The translations under genes were made by a program, and so were the position numbers. From NCBI GenBank assembly GCA_954871525.1, contig OX940864.1, forward strand, positions 1,544,001 through 1,608,000: 64,000 bases of DNA, written 5' to 3'. The notes under the pieces were generated by a model. It did not search any database and was not told where the DNA came from. It saw nothing but the letters and a program-made list of their open reading frames with translations. The first letter of the stretch is position 1; every line of letters begins with the position of its first letter. This DNA is from Parietaria judaica. Taxonomy: Eukaryota > Streptophyta > Magnoliopsida > Rosales > Urticaceae. This document shows, in pieces, positions 1 to 12,790 of this stretch.

Positions 1-1560
1 AATTTAGAAAGCAAACATGGGCCTTTAATTGTTATACTTACAAGTCGGGCTGAAATAATTATTTGTCATCCGCTGATCGCAACCCTATCCTATTCGCTTC
101 GCTACGAATTATCCGCATATTTATCCATTTTTAATCAGCCGCTTAATATGGTTATGGGTATCTGCAACTGCTTTTTAGAATTGGATTGGTTAATGGTTAT
201 ATTTTTCAGTTTAAATTGGATATCCGCTTTAACCGCAACCAATTTTAAAAATAAATATTTATTAGAAATTATATATCCTTTAATTTTTTTTGTTAGTGCT
301 TAAATGTCGTTAGATGCTTACATCCCTAATCCCTTATATTAAACCTATGTAGGTTATTCACTTATTCAAGTTTTTTTTTTTAATTCTTTGTGACAAAAAA
401 AATGTTGTATATGTTTTTGTGGTCTTTTACGTTATAGAAATATTAGAGTGTGTTAATAGTTTGGTTTGGTTATTTATGAAATATTTTTTATGACATTTTT
501 GAAAGTTTATGTTTTACTATTCCTGCTATATTTTTATGTATTATGTATTTGTTTTTTCACTAACAAAATTAATTGGATAATATCCGGTATCCGCCTTAAA
601 TTAACCAATTCGGTCCGCTAACCGTATTTCAAGTGGATAATTGAAAAAAAAATGGTTAGTGGATACAATTACTTTATATCCAAATATGTGGATACGGTTG
701 GTCAACTTGCCCATATCTTATCCTATCTAGTTTCACCCCTACTTATAAGCCTTTTGGAATGAGTACACAAATAATGACATAAGAAAAACACTAGTACTTC
801 TTTCGTATTAATATTTGTGGGTTAATAAACTCTCTAAATAATATTTTTCCAATTCCATATTGGATTAGTATATAAAAACAAATATTTTTCAAAAATATAT
901 ATAACTACATGATCCTATAAATATTACAATTGTAATTTTTATAAAGTAATAAGTAATAACTAAGAAAATAAAAAAATATATATATTTTTATGTTCTTTGC
1001 GCATTCATCTATTCAGTCATAAAACTCTTAATTAGTATTTATTTATTGGTTAATTACATCTCTACAAAATAATAATCACCTAGTAAACAGTGTAAGAGAC
1101 CCCGATCTTAATTAGATTTAAAGTCCACGATGATAAAGTTGAGTCCAATTAGACAATTTGTAAATTGTAATAAACACACAAATTAATAAATAAATACTTG
1201 AAACTTTTTCTCGAAAATTAAATTACTTCACGTTATACATATTTCTACATTTCTAATACGTTTGTTGCTTAACAAAGTGAAAATCATTAATTAATCAGAG
1301 AAGAAATTGCTACAATTTTAAAAGCACTAATGCTAAATTAGGTTAATCAAAATTCTACAAAATTATATATATGCTCTCAATCTAGTAGTGTTCAATTTTT
1401 TCTTATATATTATAATATGTACTTAGGGATTTAAATATAACATTAAACTTTACAAAGATCATCAATTATACAGTACCGTGCTATGTCAAAGAGAGAAAGT
1501 TTGATTCAGACTTTGATTATACAGTGCCATAACAGACTCACTAACACTTAATTAACATTT
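1..1560. other. AT-rich intergenic DNA, probably old transposon remnants
   Basis: No coding exon is visible. The stretches at about 60-250 and 560-740 both carry many short motifs of the ATCCGC and GGATAT type in either orientation. This resembles the subterminal repeats of decayed DNA transposons, but no terminal inverted repeat or target-site duplication could be delimited. The rest is simple AT-rich sequence. Confidence 0.4.
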
Positions 1561-1696
1561 AACATTACACAGAGCTCGGAAACAGCTCGAAACCCTAAAG
1601 AAACTAAACGAACAAGCCCGGGAATCAGCGACGGAATGGCCGGAGAAGATATCCAGCACCATGTCCGTCGAAAAGCAGCAGATGGGCAGAGTAACA

Positions 1697-3125
1697 TCAG
1701 TGTGTTTCGGTTCTATTACCTTCGCCGGAGATGGCTAGGACAGTGATGTCGGAGAGAGAGAAAGACCGCCATGGAGATTGCCGCTGAGGTGGCGACGAAG
1801 TTCCCGTGAGAAGCGATCTGCTGCCCTGCGGCTGTGGGTGCCGTGGTGGGCGTTCGCGATTGGCATTCGTGTTCTTGCGCTTCTTGTGGTACGGGTTTAC
1901 CGGCTTCGCTATGGCCTCGGCTGACGGGGAAGATGCAGCGTCGGCCAAGCTCGTGAACGACTTTGATTTGCCGTTGTAGAACTTTGAGATGCCTCTCCTG
2001 ATATAATCAGATGGTGATACTTAATTTAAATGAAATCATCAATAATGATAAACTATTTGTAACACCCAAATGCTCAATCGAATTGACGAACAGGACATTA
2101 CAAGTCTTTCCTGTGTGCTTTTTCCTCACTCAAGCATACGTTCCGAGAAAATTCCCGGGAGGTCACGAATCCTAGTACTCTCATCTAATTACGCTTAACT
2201 TCGGAGTTCTTACGGGATCTGCCGATCTGGTGTATTAGCGACAAACGTGCCTGCATAGATGATATATAAAGTGAAGGTTTTTCACCTCCGGCATTCTGCA
2301 CAGACACAGAACCTAGAGGTTTTACGGCATCTCGCAAGCTCTGATTTCATTTGTTCTAAAATCATACGAATTCATCATAGTGAAACCGGGACCCCGAACC
2401 AAGATTTTTAGCTTCTTTCTTTGTCCTGGGACCGGAAAAATCTGGATGCCAAAAACATGCTTTTGTCCCAGTCCGGTTTGGAAAACACCCGGGGTGTTTT
2501 TTTTTTTTTTGGAAACCGAGAGCCGATACAGGGCCTAAGATCCCGATTTATATTCCACATTCGGGCCAGGAAAAGAGCGGAAACTACACCGAAACTGTTC
2601 AAGGATCCGTGGAATCTGCGGATCGAGGTAGCCGATTGCACGGAATCTTGGGACAGATCAATTGCTACTAATTGAAAGTTCTGACAATATTGACGAATCA
2701 GCATGCTTAATCTCAACTCATAAGCTTCCTAGCTACTTAGTTCATGCTCAAACCAATCTGTTCTTCCTCGCTATGAAACGAAGCTATCAAATCATGAGTA
2801 TTTCCAAAAACCCCTAAAATTAGTAACTAACTAGCCGTAACCCTAGCTACAAGCCTGGAAACACTCACTTGATCGGAAGAACTTCCCCGAGCTCGTCCAT
2901 GGTGTCCAGAGGGCCTTTGAGCGAGCTCTGCGCCTCGTCGCCGCCGGAGTCATCCTCCTCCGACGACCCGCCGGAGTTGTCAGAGTTCCGTCCGAGCGAC
3001 GAGGAGCTGCACGAATCCGAATCCCGCTCCTCCAGCCTCCGGCGATCCCGGTAGATGGGCCGGCACGGCGATCCGCCGCCGCCGCGAACGGAAGCGCCTC
3101 CATTTCTGTGCAGAGCGATGGACAT
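1697..3125 (-). CDS. OXS3-like nuclear stress protein (two exons)
   Basis: Exon 1 is 3125-2869 and exon 2 is 1997-1697. The intron 2868-1998 starts GTGAGT and ends ATCAG, and the junction restores a lysine codon. The protein is 185 aa. Exon 1 encodes a Ser/Asp/Glu-rich stretch (SSSSLGRNSD, then SSEEDDSGGDEAQSS) followed by LKGPLDTMDELGEVLPIK. Exon 2 opens with RGISKFYNGKSKSFTSL and later has AKPVNPYHKKRKN. This order (serine-rich block, L-x-x-LPIKRG-S-F/Y-NGKSKSF, proline-tyrosine-KKRKN) is the signature of the OXIDATIVE STRESS 3 family. Those proteins are nuclear and chromatin-associated and are implicated in cadmium and oxidative-stress tolerance. The family assignment comes from the visible motifs; the function is inferred from the family. 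The start codon is the first ATG of the open frame, about 60 bp downstream of an AT-rich, possibly promoter, stretch. No disabling change is seen. Confidence 0.85.
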
Positions 3126-4000
3126 CTCTCAGCAGCTCAACGAGAGTGAAGGAGGGTTTGAGACAAGCTGAGAAATCACGAATAACAAAGAAACACGGAT
3201 AATATATAATATATATATAATATATTATTATAGCTGGTTAAGGCCACATGGAGCGGCGATAATTTACTCGCCATTGCATTGCTGTCTTATTCTATTATTC
3301 TTTTCTTTTTAATTTTGCATGTAATAAACTATAAATATATATATAAAGAACAAATACATTTTGGATTAATTTTGGCCCCAAAACTTTGTAACTTATCAAT
3401 TTTTACTACATTTTTTAATCTTTAACTCTAAACTTATAATTTTATATCAATTATTTTTTTAACTCTTTTTTTTTTTAATCTCAACTCTATAGATTTCAAA
3501 CGTGAAAAATGTTTTATCTCGGTAAAAATATTTCATCTCTTCTTGTTCAAAACTTAAAAATTATAATATTTTTAAGTTTTTAACATTCTTTTCTTCTCGG
3601 ATTCTCTTATAATTTTTTATTATTAAATTAAAGACTTCCACTATCTCTTCTTTTCATTCGTATTTTTTTTTAAAGGTTGATTTCGCTATTAAAATCTAGC
3701 AAAATCGCTAGATATGTCTGATAAAAAAGGACTAAATTGATTTAAAATAATAAATTATGAGATAAATTGATATATATATATATGTATGTATAATAATCAC
3801 GGAGTCATTTAATACAAAATGAGAAACTTAGAAACTATTGTCGATATTTACTCTAAATATAATTACAAAATATATATAAAAAAAAAGAGGAATAAATGAG
3901 GCACCCAATAAAAGGCTTATCCTGTATGGAATGAACCAGGCTTTTGAATTTTGGTGCTCTTTGGAATGAGTAAACTAAATTATCTCTTAAATTATCCAAG

Positions 4001-4044
<44 letters not shown>

Positions 4045-6107
4045 TTTCGGGTCAGACAATAAATATGATTATTAAATGGAAGAGTGTTCGAGTGCTTCGC
4101 AAGCGACTGTGATGTTTCATTTCATCTGCGTACGATGACATGTTTGACCGTCTTTAGCGTTGACCTGATTCACTCCGTGATTTTGCGTTTATTATTGTCT
4201 GGCGTGGTGGGTCCCGCTCTCGATCTTCCTAGTTCCTACGGATGCATGCATACAATAGATCTCTATTCAGTTTATTTATTTATGGTCCCGTCCTTACATT
4301 TTGCATGTTCACGCAGTTTATTTCTTGAATTTTAGTTTTTCGCATAATTCCCTCATATAGTTTTTAGTCATTAAACTCTCACTCACAACTCAGACACTGA
4401 TTCTCACAAGTCACAGCCGACCATCTCAAAGTGAAAATGCGAAGTAATTTATCGTGCGATGTTGCCTGTGTTTATCGTGTGTGTTGTATTGTGTTTTGTT
4501 GTCTTTGTTTTCAACGTTCTTATTTATAGAAATTCATATTCAATGTTGCATTTTCTTTGGTTTCACACAAAAACGACACAAGGAGTTTCAAATCTTTGAG
4601 TTCGAGTTCCGACAATCTTTGATGTGCCCCACTTTTTACATGTTAGTTGAATTGGATATGTAAACTGTGGATTCATAGGTTATATATTTTTTATACTTGT
4701 AAATCGTACATCATGGATTGACCGACGGTCTGTGACAGAGTTACATGGGCACTAGTGGGTGCACGTGCATACCTTCATTTAAAAAATTCTTCATGTTTTT
4801 TTGTTGCTGTTGTTTTGAAAATGTGGAAGAGCTTTGTTAAAATCTTCCTTGAGCCTCACGAACGGGTGCAACTCGGGCGAGGAAAGGGCGCCCAAACACT
4901 ATCATTCAAGTTCATCAAACAAAACTTTCCGGACAAAGACCGGAGAATCCTCAAATGAGCAAAACTCAAAGCTAATATTATTGCATGCCCCACTAGATAA
5001 GTGATCATAAGCGACAAAATTAGTGTTTCAAAGGCTCCAATAAAATTGAACAAAAGAAAATTATAGTTGTTGTTCATTAGTTGTGAATCTTAAGGCAAAA
5101 ATAGATCTTGTGTGGATTTGGAGTAAAATATGATCGGGATCTGAGCTTTTAAACTTTTATTCCACCTTGACCAGATATATATATATTCTAAAATACTTCT
5201 AAAAGTAATATTATATTTTCATGATTTTAATAGTCGTTTTAATATGGTTCTTTATGTACTTGAAAAAAAAAATCGACCGAAAATATATTTTTGTGCTTTG
5301 CCTGAATTGAAAGTCTGGCTTCGCCACTGCGACCGGTTAAGTGTTTTTTCATATAACATATTTGATTGAACTTTTTGATATTTTTATTATAGGGATTCTT
5401 AAAATAATTATGCATCGATATTTCAAGAAGAAAATAGAAGATGTGGAAGGTAGTGCTATTACGTAAATTAAAATAAGAGGATTTTTATTCAAAAGGTATA
5501 CCGAATGATCCGGTATAAGAATTCCGATTGAAGACTTTGATCATAATTTAATTGATCGAATTCGACAAACATACATTCAAATAGGGCCTCATCAACCTAG
5601 TTGATCAAGTTCAATTGATGACTTGTTGAATGTTGTTTTATTCACGTACATTGATAAATATGTTTTTCAACGATATCGATGACGTGACGGTAATAAATCA
5701 TTTTTAGGACATTAAAATTCGTAGAGGATAATCGTTATGCAATATGTTTCACATTTTAATATCGCATCCTATTTTTAAAATTGTGGTATATTAATTCTAG
5801 TCTCTAACACATGACAAATGACAAAAAAAAAAATTAACGAAATTTGCGATTAGTAATAACGGAGGAAACTTTAGTAATATTGACTATTGAGCACTTTTTC
5901 CTAAAAAATAAAATAAAATTGGAAACGTGTGGCCTACTCGTATATGTGGGAACTTATGCCGCTAACTTTTGATATTTATTCAAGCCCAATTTTTATCTAG
6001 AGCCCAGGCCCAAGTATTTCGTATTCTCTGAAAGCCGACACCAAGCTCCAAGCTCGCGGCAAAATCTCTCCAGAGAGAGAGAGAGCTCCGGCGATCTCCG
6101 ACCACCA
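3126..6107. repeat. Duplicated segment A1 upstream of TTLL12 copy 1
   Basis: From about 3233 this non-coding stretch matches segment A2 (9779-13205), and from about 4255 also A3 (48183-50316). Shared anchors are GGCCACATGG then GGCGATAATTTACTCGCC (3242 and 9790), GGAATGAACCAGGC (about 3930 and 10530), and ACGACACAAGGAGTT (about 4573, 11486 and 48606). The last 230 bp are the promoter and 5' UTR of TTLL12 and are shared with A3. The hAT element present in A2 and A3 is absent here: at about 5480 the sequence runs straight through the insertion site. Short open frames in this stretch are not supported as genes. Confidence 0.75.
4005..4039. repeat. (GA)n microsatellite
   Basis: About 17 GA dinucleotides in a row lie within segment A1. 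The matching position in A2 (about 10600) lacks the array, so it expanded after the duplication or was lost from A2. Confidence 0.9.
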
Positions 6108-9100
6108 ATGGCCGCCGCCGGGAAGATTCAGTCGTTCGAAGACTTCGAGAAAGTCCACGGCCTCCTCCTCGCCGCCTCGGGGCTGCCTCAGCCGCCGCAC
6201 CGCCAGCTCTTCCACAAGCTCTGCTCGGAGGCCTTCGATGGCGGCTCCTTCTTCCAAATCGAGCCGTGCGGCGATGACGGAGCTCAGAGGAAGCTCGCGC
6301 TCACGGAGGACTCCATGGAGAAACACTCCGACGTCTTCCTCGTCGACCACGCCTGGACTTTCCGCCTCTCCGACGCCTACAAGCAGGTAACTGGTAACGG
6401 ACCGATGAAGCGATGAGCTCGTTATTCTGTTTGGATTCGGATGAGTGATGGAGTGTTTTGCAGTTGCTGGAAGTGCCGGGACTGGCGGCGAGGATGGCTT
6501 CGATCATGTGCGTGGACGGTGATTCGGAGAAAGAGAGCGGAAATGGCGCGAAGAAGACGGCTTTAGAGACTGTGGAAAGCGAAATCGGAGCTGCGAGGGA
6601 GCGAGGAGAGCTGACGGTGAGGCTGTTGGAGCTCGACGAGCTCGAAATCGACGATGATGTGTTGCTGTCGTTGGATTTAGAGAACAAATTTCCGGTGAGT
6701 TTCTTGATTCACACTGATCATCGCTTGGCAATAGCGAACATGATTGATTAAGCAATCTAAACGAAATTCGGATCATAAACAAGAAAAAATGTGTAATGAT
6801 TCTCTTTCTATAACACTTTTCTGTGTCTTAATGATTAGGATTTGCTTGTTCTTAGTCTATGCGGAAATAAGCTCGAAAACGCAGACGTTGTTCTTCAAGA
6901 GATTACAAAATTCGAAAGCCTACGAGCTCTCTGGCTGAATAATAATCCGGTAGTGAGAAAATGGTACTGTTTCCAACACCCGAAATTCGAAAGAAATTTA
7001 GAGACCTTCGACTTTTTAGTTTTGACGTCTTGAATTTTTCAGTGGCGGTCAATTGACCGAGACAGTTCTGCAGAAGCTACCAAATTTGGAAATCTATAAT
7101 TCAAAGTTCACTCATAACTATGGCAATTGGGCATTGGGTTTCTGTGCTGATGTGTACGACAAGGAAAATCCTGGCTTCGACGATATTCAAGACGGTAATT
7201 CCTTGCAAGAAGTCGCATCTCTTGACCTTTCCGATCGAGGCATTCACAATTTGATCACCAAGGTCAGTACATATTGGGATTTATAAATTAAGGATTATAT
7301 GTATATCTATTCTTTTTCCAGCATTATTTCTTAAAAAATTTCATAAATTTCCATGATCTGAAACTTCTTGCAGGCATTTTCACCTGCTCGTTTTTCTTCT
7401 CTGTCGTACTTGAATATACGAGGGAACCCGTTGGAACAGAACCAAGTCGGTGATTTGTATACATTTCTGAGTGAATTCCCATGCTTACAGTCATTGGAAG
7501 TGATTCTACTGAAACTAATTAGGAAATCGAATTTCCTCTAATTCTTTTTCGACGAAAGTTTTAAATTCAGAAAAATTTGGATTGGTTACGTAGGTGGATA
7601 TCCTGGGGCCACTAGGCGAAAGTGCTGTTGAAATAATAAAATCCGTTCCTACAATTTCGGTTCTGAATGGCGTCACAGCCTCAAGTGTACTTGAACAGAA
7701 GAAACATATTATTGACTCGAAGCTGCAGCCTCGTCTCCCTGAATGGAGTGCCGATGAGCCTCTTGCGGATCGTGTGCTTAGTGCAATGTGGTTCTACTTA
7801 ATGACATACAGACTTGCTAATGACGAGAAGATTGATGAGACATCTGTGTGGTATGCATTGTTAATTATGTTGTTGTTATGTGTTAATCCTGTGCAGCCCG
7901 AGCAGCTTTTCCGTTAATGGTACTGGTAGGGGGTGACCGGGACCAGGGAGTTTTACGATTTTTCCTAAAAAATATATATAGTATAATCAAATTAAGTACT
8001 TAAAAATACAATATATAGTAGTAACTAAATTTGGAAACTGGTCCCGGTCCTCAACCTGTACCGGTAGCGGGCCGAAAACAGGTACTGGATTTTTCGCTGA
8101 TTACCACTTTTTAAGGTTCAGCTTTGTGGATCATATTTACTTTGTTAATTAATTGTTTTTTCTAAATGGTTAGGTACGTGATGGATGAATTGGGTTCAGC
8201 TTTGCGCCACAGCGATGAACCGAACTTTAGAGTGGCTCCTTTCCTTTTCATGCCAGACGGAACTTTCGATTCTGCTGTCAGGTTGTCTTCTAAATTGGAA
8301 TCATCAAAACTATCGTAATGTTGCACATAAAGCGTTTTTACGTTATGATTCTATAAACTTCCTTACATAAAAACTCATAGCTATTAGAAGCAAGAGGAGG
8401 AAAATTTAAACTCTATAAAAAAAACTTGTGGTTTTCAGTTACACATTATTGTGGCCAACCCAGAATGTGGAGAAGGGCGACGAGTGCACTCGCGATTTTC
8501 TTTTCGGTATCGGAGAGGACAAACAACGCTCGGCAAGGCTTACGGCTTGGTTCAAAACACCTGAGAATTATTTCATCCAAGTAATTTTTTAAAAAAGTCG
8601 ACGATTAAAAATCAAATAAAAATGACATAGTTTCTAATATTTTTTTGTAACTTTTAATTTTTCTGAGCTGAATGTTTTTACTTTTAGTAGACCTATTTAT
8701 TATTCTTATGAGATTCTCTTTAGAACAAGGATAAGAATTTTTTTTTTCTTCTAAAATATTCTAACTATAAACATTTCTTTCGGGTTCTTGTAAACTCCCA
8801 TTAATTTCTGCAGAAGTATGAGAAACATTGCAGCAGATTACTGGCGGAAAAGATAACTTGTTCACCAAGGCAGCCATCTCTAGAAAGAAGCCTGCATGAT
8901 AGTGATGACCGCCCTTTGCGGGTTTACACCGACTTACCTCAAGTTGAAGAAAATTTGACGCGTCCCGAGTTTGTTCTCAGTATGTGCTCATAGCTAGTTA
9001 CTATGCTAAGTTTATTGTCACTTTAATAACTCGATCAGTTTTGGCCTACAGGCTACATGCACAAATATTATCTCAAATTAGAAATTTGCATGGATAAAGA

Positions 9101-9119
9101 CGGGAATCCAAAACTATAG
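6108..9119 (+). pseudogene. TTLL12 copy 1, truncated after exon 9 (no ligase domain)
   Basis: Nine exons match the complete copy at 50317-55838: 6108-6386, 6464-6694, 6839-6963, 7043-7262, 7374-7499, 7594-7850, 8174-8281, 8439-8580 and 8814-8979. All keep GT-AG borders and phase, giving 551 uninterrupted codons. They cover the N-terminal region, the leucine-rich repeats (LCGNKLENAD, LWLNNNP, LDLSDRGIHNLI) and the middle region up to RPEFVL. The copy ends in intron 9 at about 9125, where the sequence switches to a ribosomal protein L15 fragment, so the whole C-terminal tubulin-tyrosine-ligase-like ATP-grasp part is missing. There is no stop or frameshift in the retained exons. A small downstream open stretch (9052-9119, ending TAG) follows an AG acceptor in the right phase and would close the frame after about 573 codons if spliced. 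It is called a pseudogene because the defining domain is lost, but an expressed short protein is possible. Confidence 0.85.
7919..8068. repeat. Imperfect inverted repeat in TTLL12 intron 6
   Basis: Arms 7919-7948 and 8037-8068 are roughly complementary (GGTGACCGGGACCAG against CTGGTCCCGGTCCTCA) around an AT-rich loop of about 90 bp. The same structure is in intron 6 of copy 2 (about 52065-52225), so it predates the duplication or was copied with it. It could be a short MITE or a hairpin; no clear target-site duplication was found. Confidence 0.45.
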
Positions 9120-9126
9120 CTCATTA

Positions 9127-9720
9127 GTAATTCAATTAAAAATCGAAATAAGAGCTGATGATACCTGCTTGGCTTTGTAGCCGAGACGGCGAGCCTTGTC
9201 GGGGCGTGTGGGGCGCGTGACACGAACGATGGAGGGGTTCTGACGGTACTCCCAGCAGCGAGCCCTCTGCACGAACCTCATCAGATCCGACTGCTTCTTC
9301 CTCTGAGGAAAAAATGGAGTTCCAGACCGACATAAACCTAAACCAACAGAAATCAACAAAATCAACCCATAAATCTAGCCCTAAACCAACAGAAATCAAC
9401 GAACTCAACAAACAAATCGATGCCTAACCTGAGCGAGCGACGGAAGCTGGGTTTTTTCGTCGCCTGGGTTTCGTCGTGCAGAGAGAAGGCCGAGGTGGGT
9501 TTCGTTGGCTGGCGTCGAAGGCAAGGGCGACGGCTTCGTCGTGGGTCACGCGGGAGAGAAAGGAAAAGAGGTTTGAATTTGGGGTTTGTTTTTTTCAACT
9601 GAAATGGGGAACCAAAAAAAAGAGAGGGGGAGTTTTTTGGGCTGGTTAGTTTAACCAAAGCCTTGGGTTAAAAATGAGATTGGGGCATATTTTTGTAATT
9701 TAACAAAGTCGGGTATTTTT
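9127..9720 (-). pseudogene. Ribosomal protein L15 (eL15) 5' gene fragment
   Basis: On the minus strand 9302-9165 encodes 46 residues beginning [10 protein letters not shown] and ending RRLGYKAKQ, including [13 protein letters not shown] and [10 protein letters not shown]. This is the highly conserved N-terminal part of cytosolic ribosomal protein eL15. It ends at a proper splice donor (CAG then GTATCA), where plant L15 genes have an intron. The first ~11 residues of the protein are not recognisable; a CTCAG acceptor-like site lies directly before RKKQ. Upstream (9420-9720) the sequence looks like a ribosomal-protein gene 5' UTR and promoter. All later exons are missing because the fragment abuts truncated TTLL12 at about 9125. 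Substitutions such as VTRPTRP for the usual LVRPTRP suggest relaxed constraint. No full L15 protein can be made from it. Confidence 0.8.
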
Positions 9721-11947
9721 CCGTTCAAACATGCTTCACGGGGCACATTTTTTGTAGTTTCCCTATATATATATAAGAAATAGGTGGTGAAGGCCACATG
9801 GTGCGGCGATAATTTACTCGCCATTGCTGTCTTATTCTATTATTCTTTTCTTTTAATTTTGCATGTAATAAACTATAATTTTGGATTCCTTCAAAAAAAA
9901 AAAAAACTATAATTTTGGATCAATTTTGGCCTAAATTTTTTTTTGACTAATTTATTTACTACTATTTTTTTTATCTTTTAACTCAAAAACTTATAATTTT
10001 ATATATTATTTATCTTTTTTCTAAAATAATAGTAACATAATTGATCACGGTTACAATAAACTATCGAGTTATTAAATATATTCAGTGTAAGGACATATGG
10101 CACTATTAGTCAAGTTTACAGTATATAGCGAACACGCATTTGCATCTTTTGAATAGATTTTTTTTATCCAGACTCTATAGATTTCAATTGTTAAAAATAT
10201 TTTATTTTAATAAAAATATTTTGTCTATTCTTATCATTTAAAAATGATAATATTTTGAAGTTGTCCAGGTTCTCTTCTTCTCGAATTTCTCTTATAATAT
10301 GTCTAACAAAAATGGACTCAATTGATAATACGAGATAAATTGATTGAAAAATGCTAGCCAAATATATATATATATATATATATAATATCATATAATCATC
10401 TAATACATAATGAGAAACTTAGAAAATAGAAACTACTATAGATATTTACTTACTCTAAATATAATTACAATAAATTAATTAAAAAAAAAGGAATAAATGT
10501 GGCAGCCAAAAAAAGCCTTATCCGTGTGGAATGAACCAGGCTTTTGAATTATGATGCTCTTGGAATGAGTAAACTAAATTATCTCTTAAATTATCCAAGA
10601 AAAATAAAATATATAATAATTAAATGGAAGAGTGTTCGAGTGCTTCGCAAGCGACTGTGATGTTTCATCTGCGTACGATGATATGTTTGACCGGCTTTGG
10701 CGTTGACCTGATTCACTTCGTCATTTCGCGTTTATTGTCTCGTGGGTCCCACTTTCGATCTTCCTAGTTCCTACAATTTACAAATACATACCATAGATCT
10801 CTATTATTTTAGGGAAAATTACTGCTAAAATATTTAATCTTTAGTCAACATGCTTCCCGTGTATTTAACTTTAAAATTAGCGGAAAAAATGCCCAACATG
10901 CGTTGACCGTGACTTTGGCATAAAAACGTTAATTTTTCTGTTAACATCCACCATGTGGCCGTTAACGACAAAAATACCCAATTTTATTTTTTTCTTATTA
11001 TATTTTTTCTTTACTTGATTGGTGATAATTACTTAAATTCCAAATACATGGAATAACACAAAAGTTAGTCAAAAACATCAATTGATAATTACTTAATCCG
11101 CAAATTTTTTTCTTGATTTTTTTTTTTTTTTTTGCATAATTACCTCATGTAGTTTTAAATTTTAGAAAACAGTAAAACCTCACGATAAAATCATAATTTT
11201 AGTTAAATAATATTTGTATATGATCGTAATTTTAATTAACATTACTAAATTATTATTCAATAAACTGATAAATTTAATAATAGACTGTAGTTTTATAGCT
11301 TCAATAATATTAATTTACAAAACTTAAACTCAATGGCAAACTACTTCGCCTCAAGTAAGAATAATGTTGTCTATGTTTATCTTGTGAGTTGTATTAATCG
11401 TTTGTTATGTTTGTCTTTGTTTTCAGTATTCTTATTTAAAAAAATTCAGATTCAATGTTGTATTTTTCTTGGTTTCACACAAAAACGACACAAGGAGTTC
11501 CAAATCTTTGAGTCTGAGATCCGACAATCTTCGATGTGCACCACTCTACATGTAAGTAAAGTTGAATTGGATATGAAGACTGTGGATTCATACATAATAT
11601 TTTTATTATTATATATATAGTTGTACACTATGTATTGATCGGTTAGGTGTTTTTCTAGAAAATCGTTCATTGAACTTTTTGATGATTTATTATAGGGATT
11701 TTAAATAATCATGCATCATATTTCAAGAGAAAAGAGAATGATATGGAAGGTATAATGCCAGTATGTAAAAAAAATGATGTTGATCAAAAAGTCTTACCGA
11801 ATGCTACAGTATTCGAATTCCTATTGTAGATTTTAATCATAATTTATTTGATAAAATTTGACGAACATACATTCAAATAGGGTCTTATCAACCTAGTTAA
11901 TCAAGTTCGATCGATGACGTTGAATGTTATTTTATCAAACATAATAG

Positions 11948-11993
<46 letters not shown>
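11948..11993. repeat. (ATT)n microsatellite
   Basis: About 14 ATT units at the junction of the internal duplication within segment A2. Confidence 0.85.
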
Positions 11994-11998
<5 letters not shown>

Positions 11999-12181
11999 GT
12001 TGTACACTATGTATTGATCGGCTAAGTGTTTTTTCTGAAAAATTATTCATTGAACTTTTTGATGATTTATTATAGAGATTCTAAAAATAGTCATGCATCG
12101 ATGTTTTAAGAGAAAAGGGGATGATGTCGGAAGGTAGTGCTAGTATGTTTAAAAAAAAGAAGAGGATGTTAGATCTAAAAG

Positions 12182-12790
12182 CAGGGCCGGCCCCGAGTAT
12201 TCAGGGGCCCTAAGCGATCTATTTTCATGATACCCTTGATTAGTGAATATTGATAGTTTACTTTTACACTTAGTTATAGAATCACTATTGCAATCGAATT
12301 CACACAGAAACAATGTGGTACTGAAATATGTAATTCTTAGTGAAGTAGAAAACATTATTAAAAAAATATTGGCGAATTGAGAAAAAAATATACAGTAGAA
12401 GAAAAAAATACTAATAAAACATTCTAAAAAATATTAGCAGTGATAAAGTTTATTTTTAATCACATTGTTATGAATATAATAAGAGGGATCTATCTTGTTT
12501 TAGATAGAAAGAAAAAAGCATGTCAAATTATCATCGTTTTATAAAAAAAATATTTTATTTAGAAAGAGAGAGAGAAAAAAAAGCTGTATATATTTTGTAT
12601 TGGTGGAAAAAAGTATCGGCTTCCTGAATATAATATAAGCATATGTTTTTTTTTCTTTTACGAAATATAAGCATGTGTTAGTTAAATAGTATTTATCAAA
12701 AATTTGAGGCCCTTTCAACTAAGCTTGATTTAACCTTTTTGGGTGGCCCTAGGCACGTGCCTAGTCTGCCTATGCCTAGGGCCCGCTCTG
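12182..12790. mobile_element. Non-autonomous hAT element (copy in segment A2)
   Basis: A 609-bp insertion begins CAGGGCCGGCCCC and ends GGGCCCGCTCTG, imperfect terminal inverted repeats of the hAT type. It is flanked by the 8-bp direct repeat TCTAAAAG (12174-12181 and 12791-12798), the duplication length expected for hAT transposition. The 3' end contains the motif GCCTAGTCTGCCTATGCC, common in plant hAT MITEs. There is no transposase frame. A homologous copy sits at the same site in segment A3 (48996-49621). Confidence 0.85.

Noticed and set aside
2408..2716. Open frames of 84-102 codons on both strands within the OXS3-like gene
   Set aside because: They lie in the intron 1998-2868 and have no domain.
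4084..4958. Several 60-85 codon frames in segment A1
   Set aside because: Non-coding duplicated DNA; related frames in A2 and A3 are not conserved in reading.
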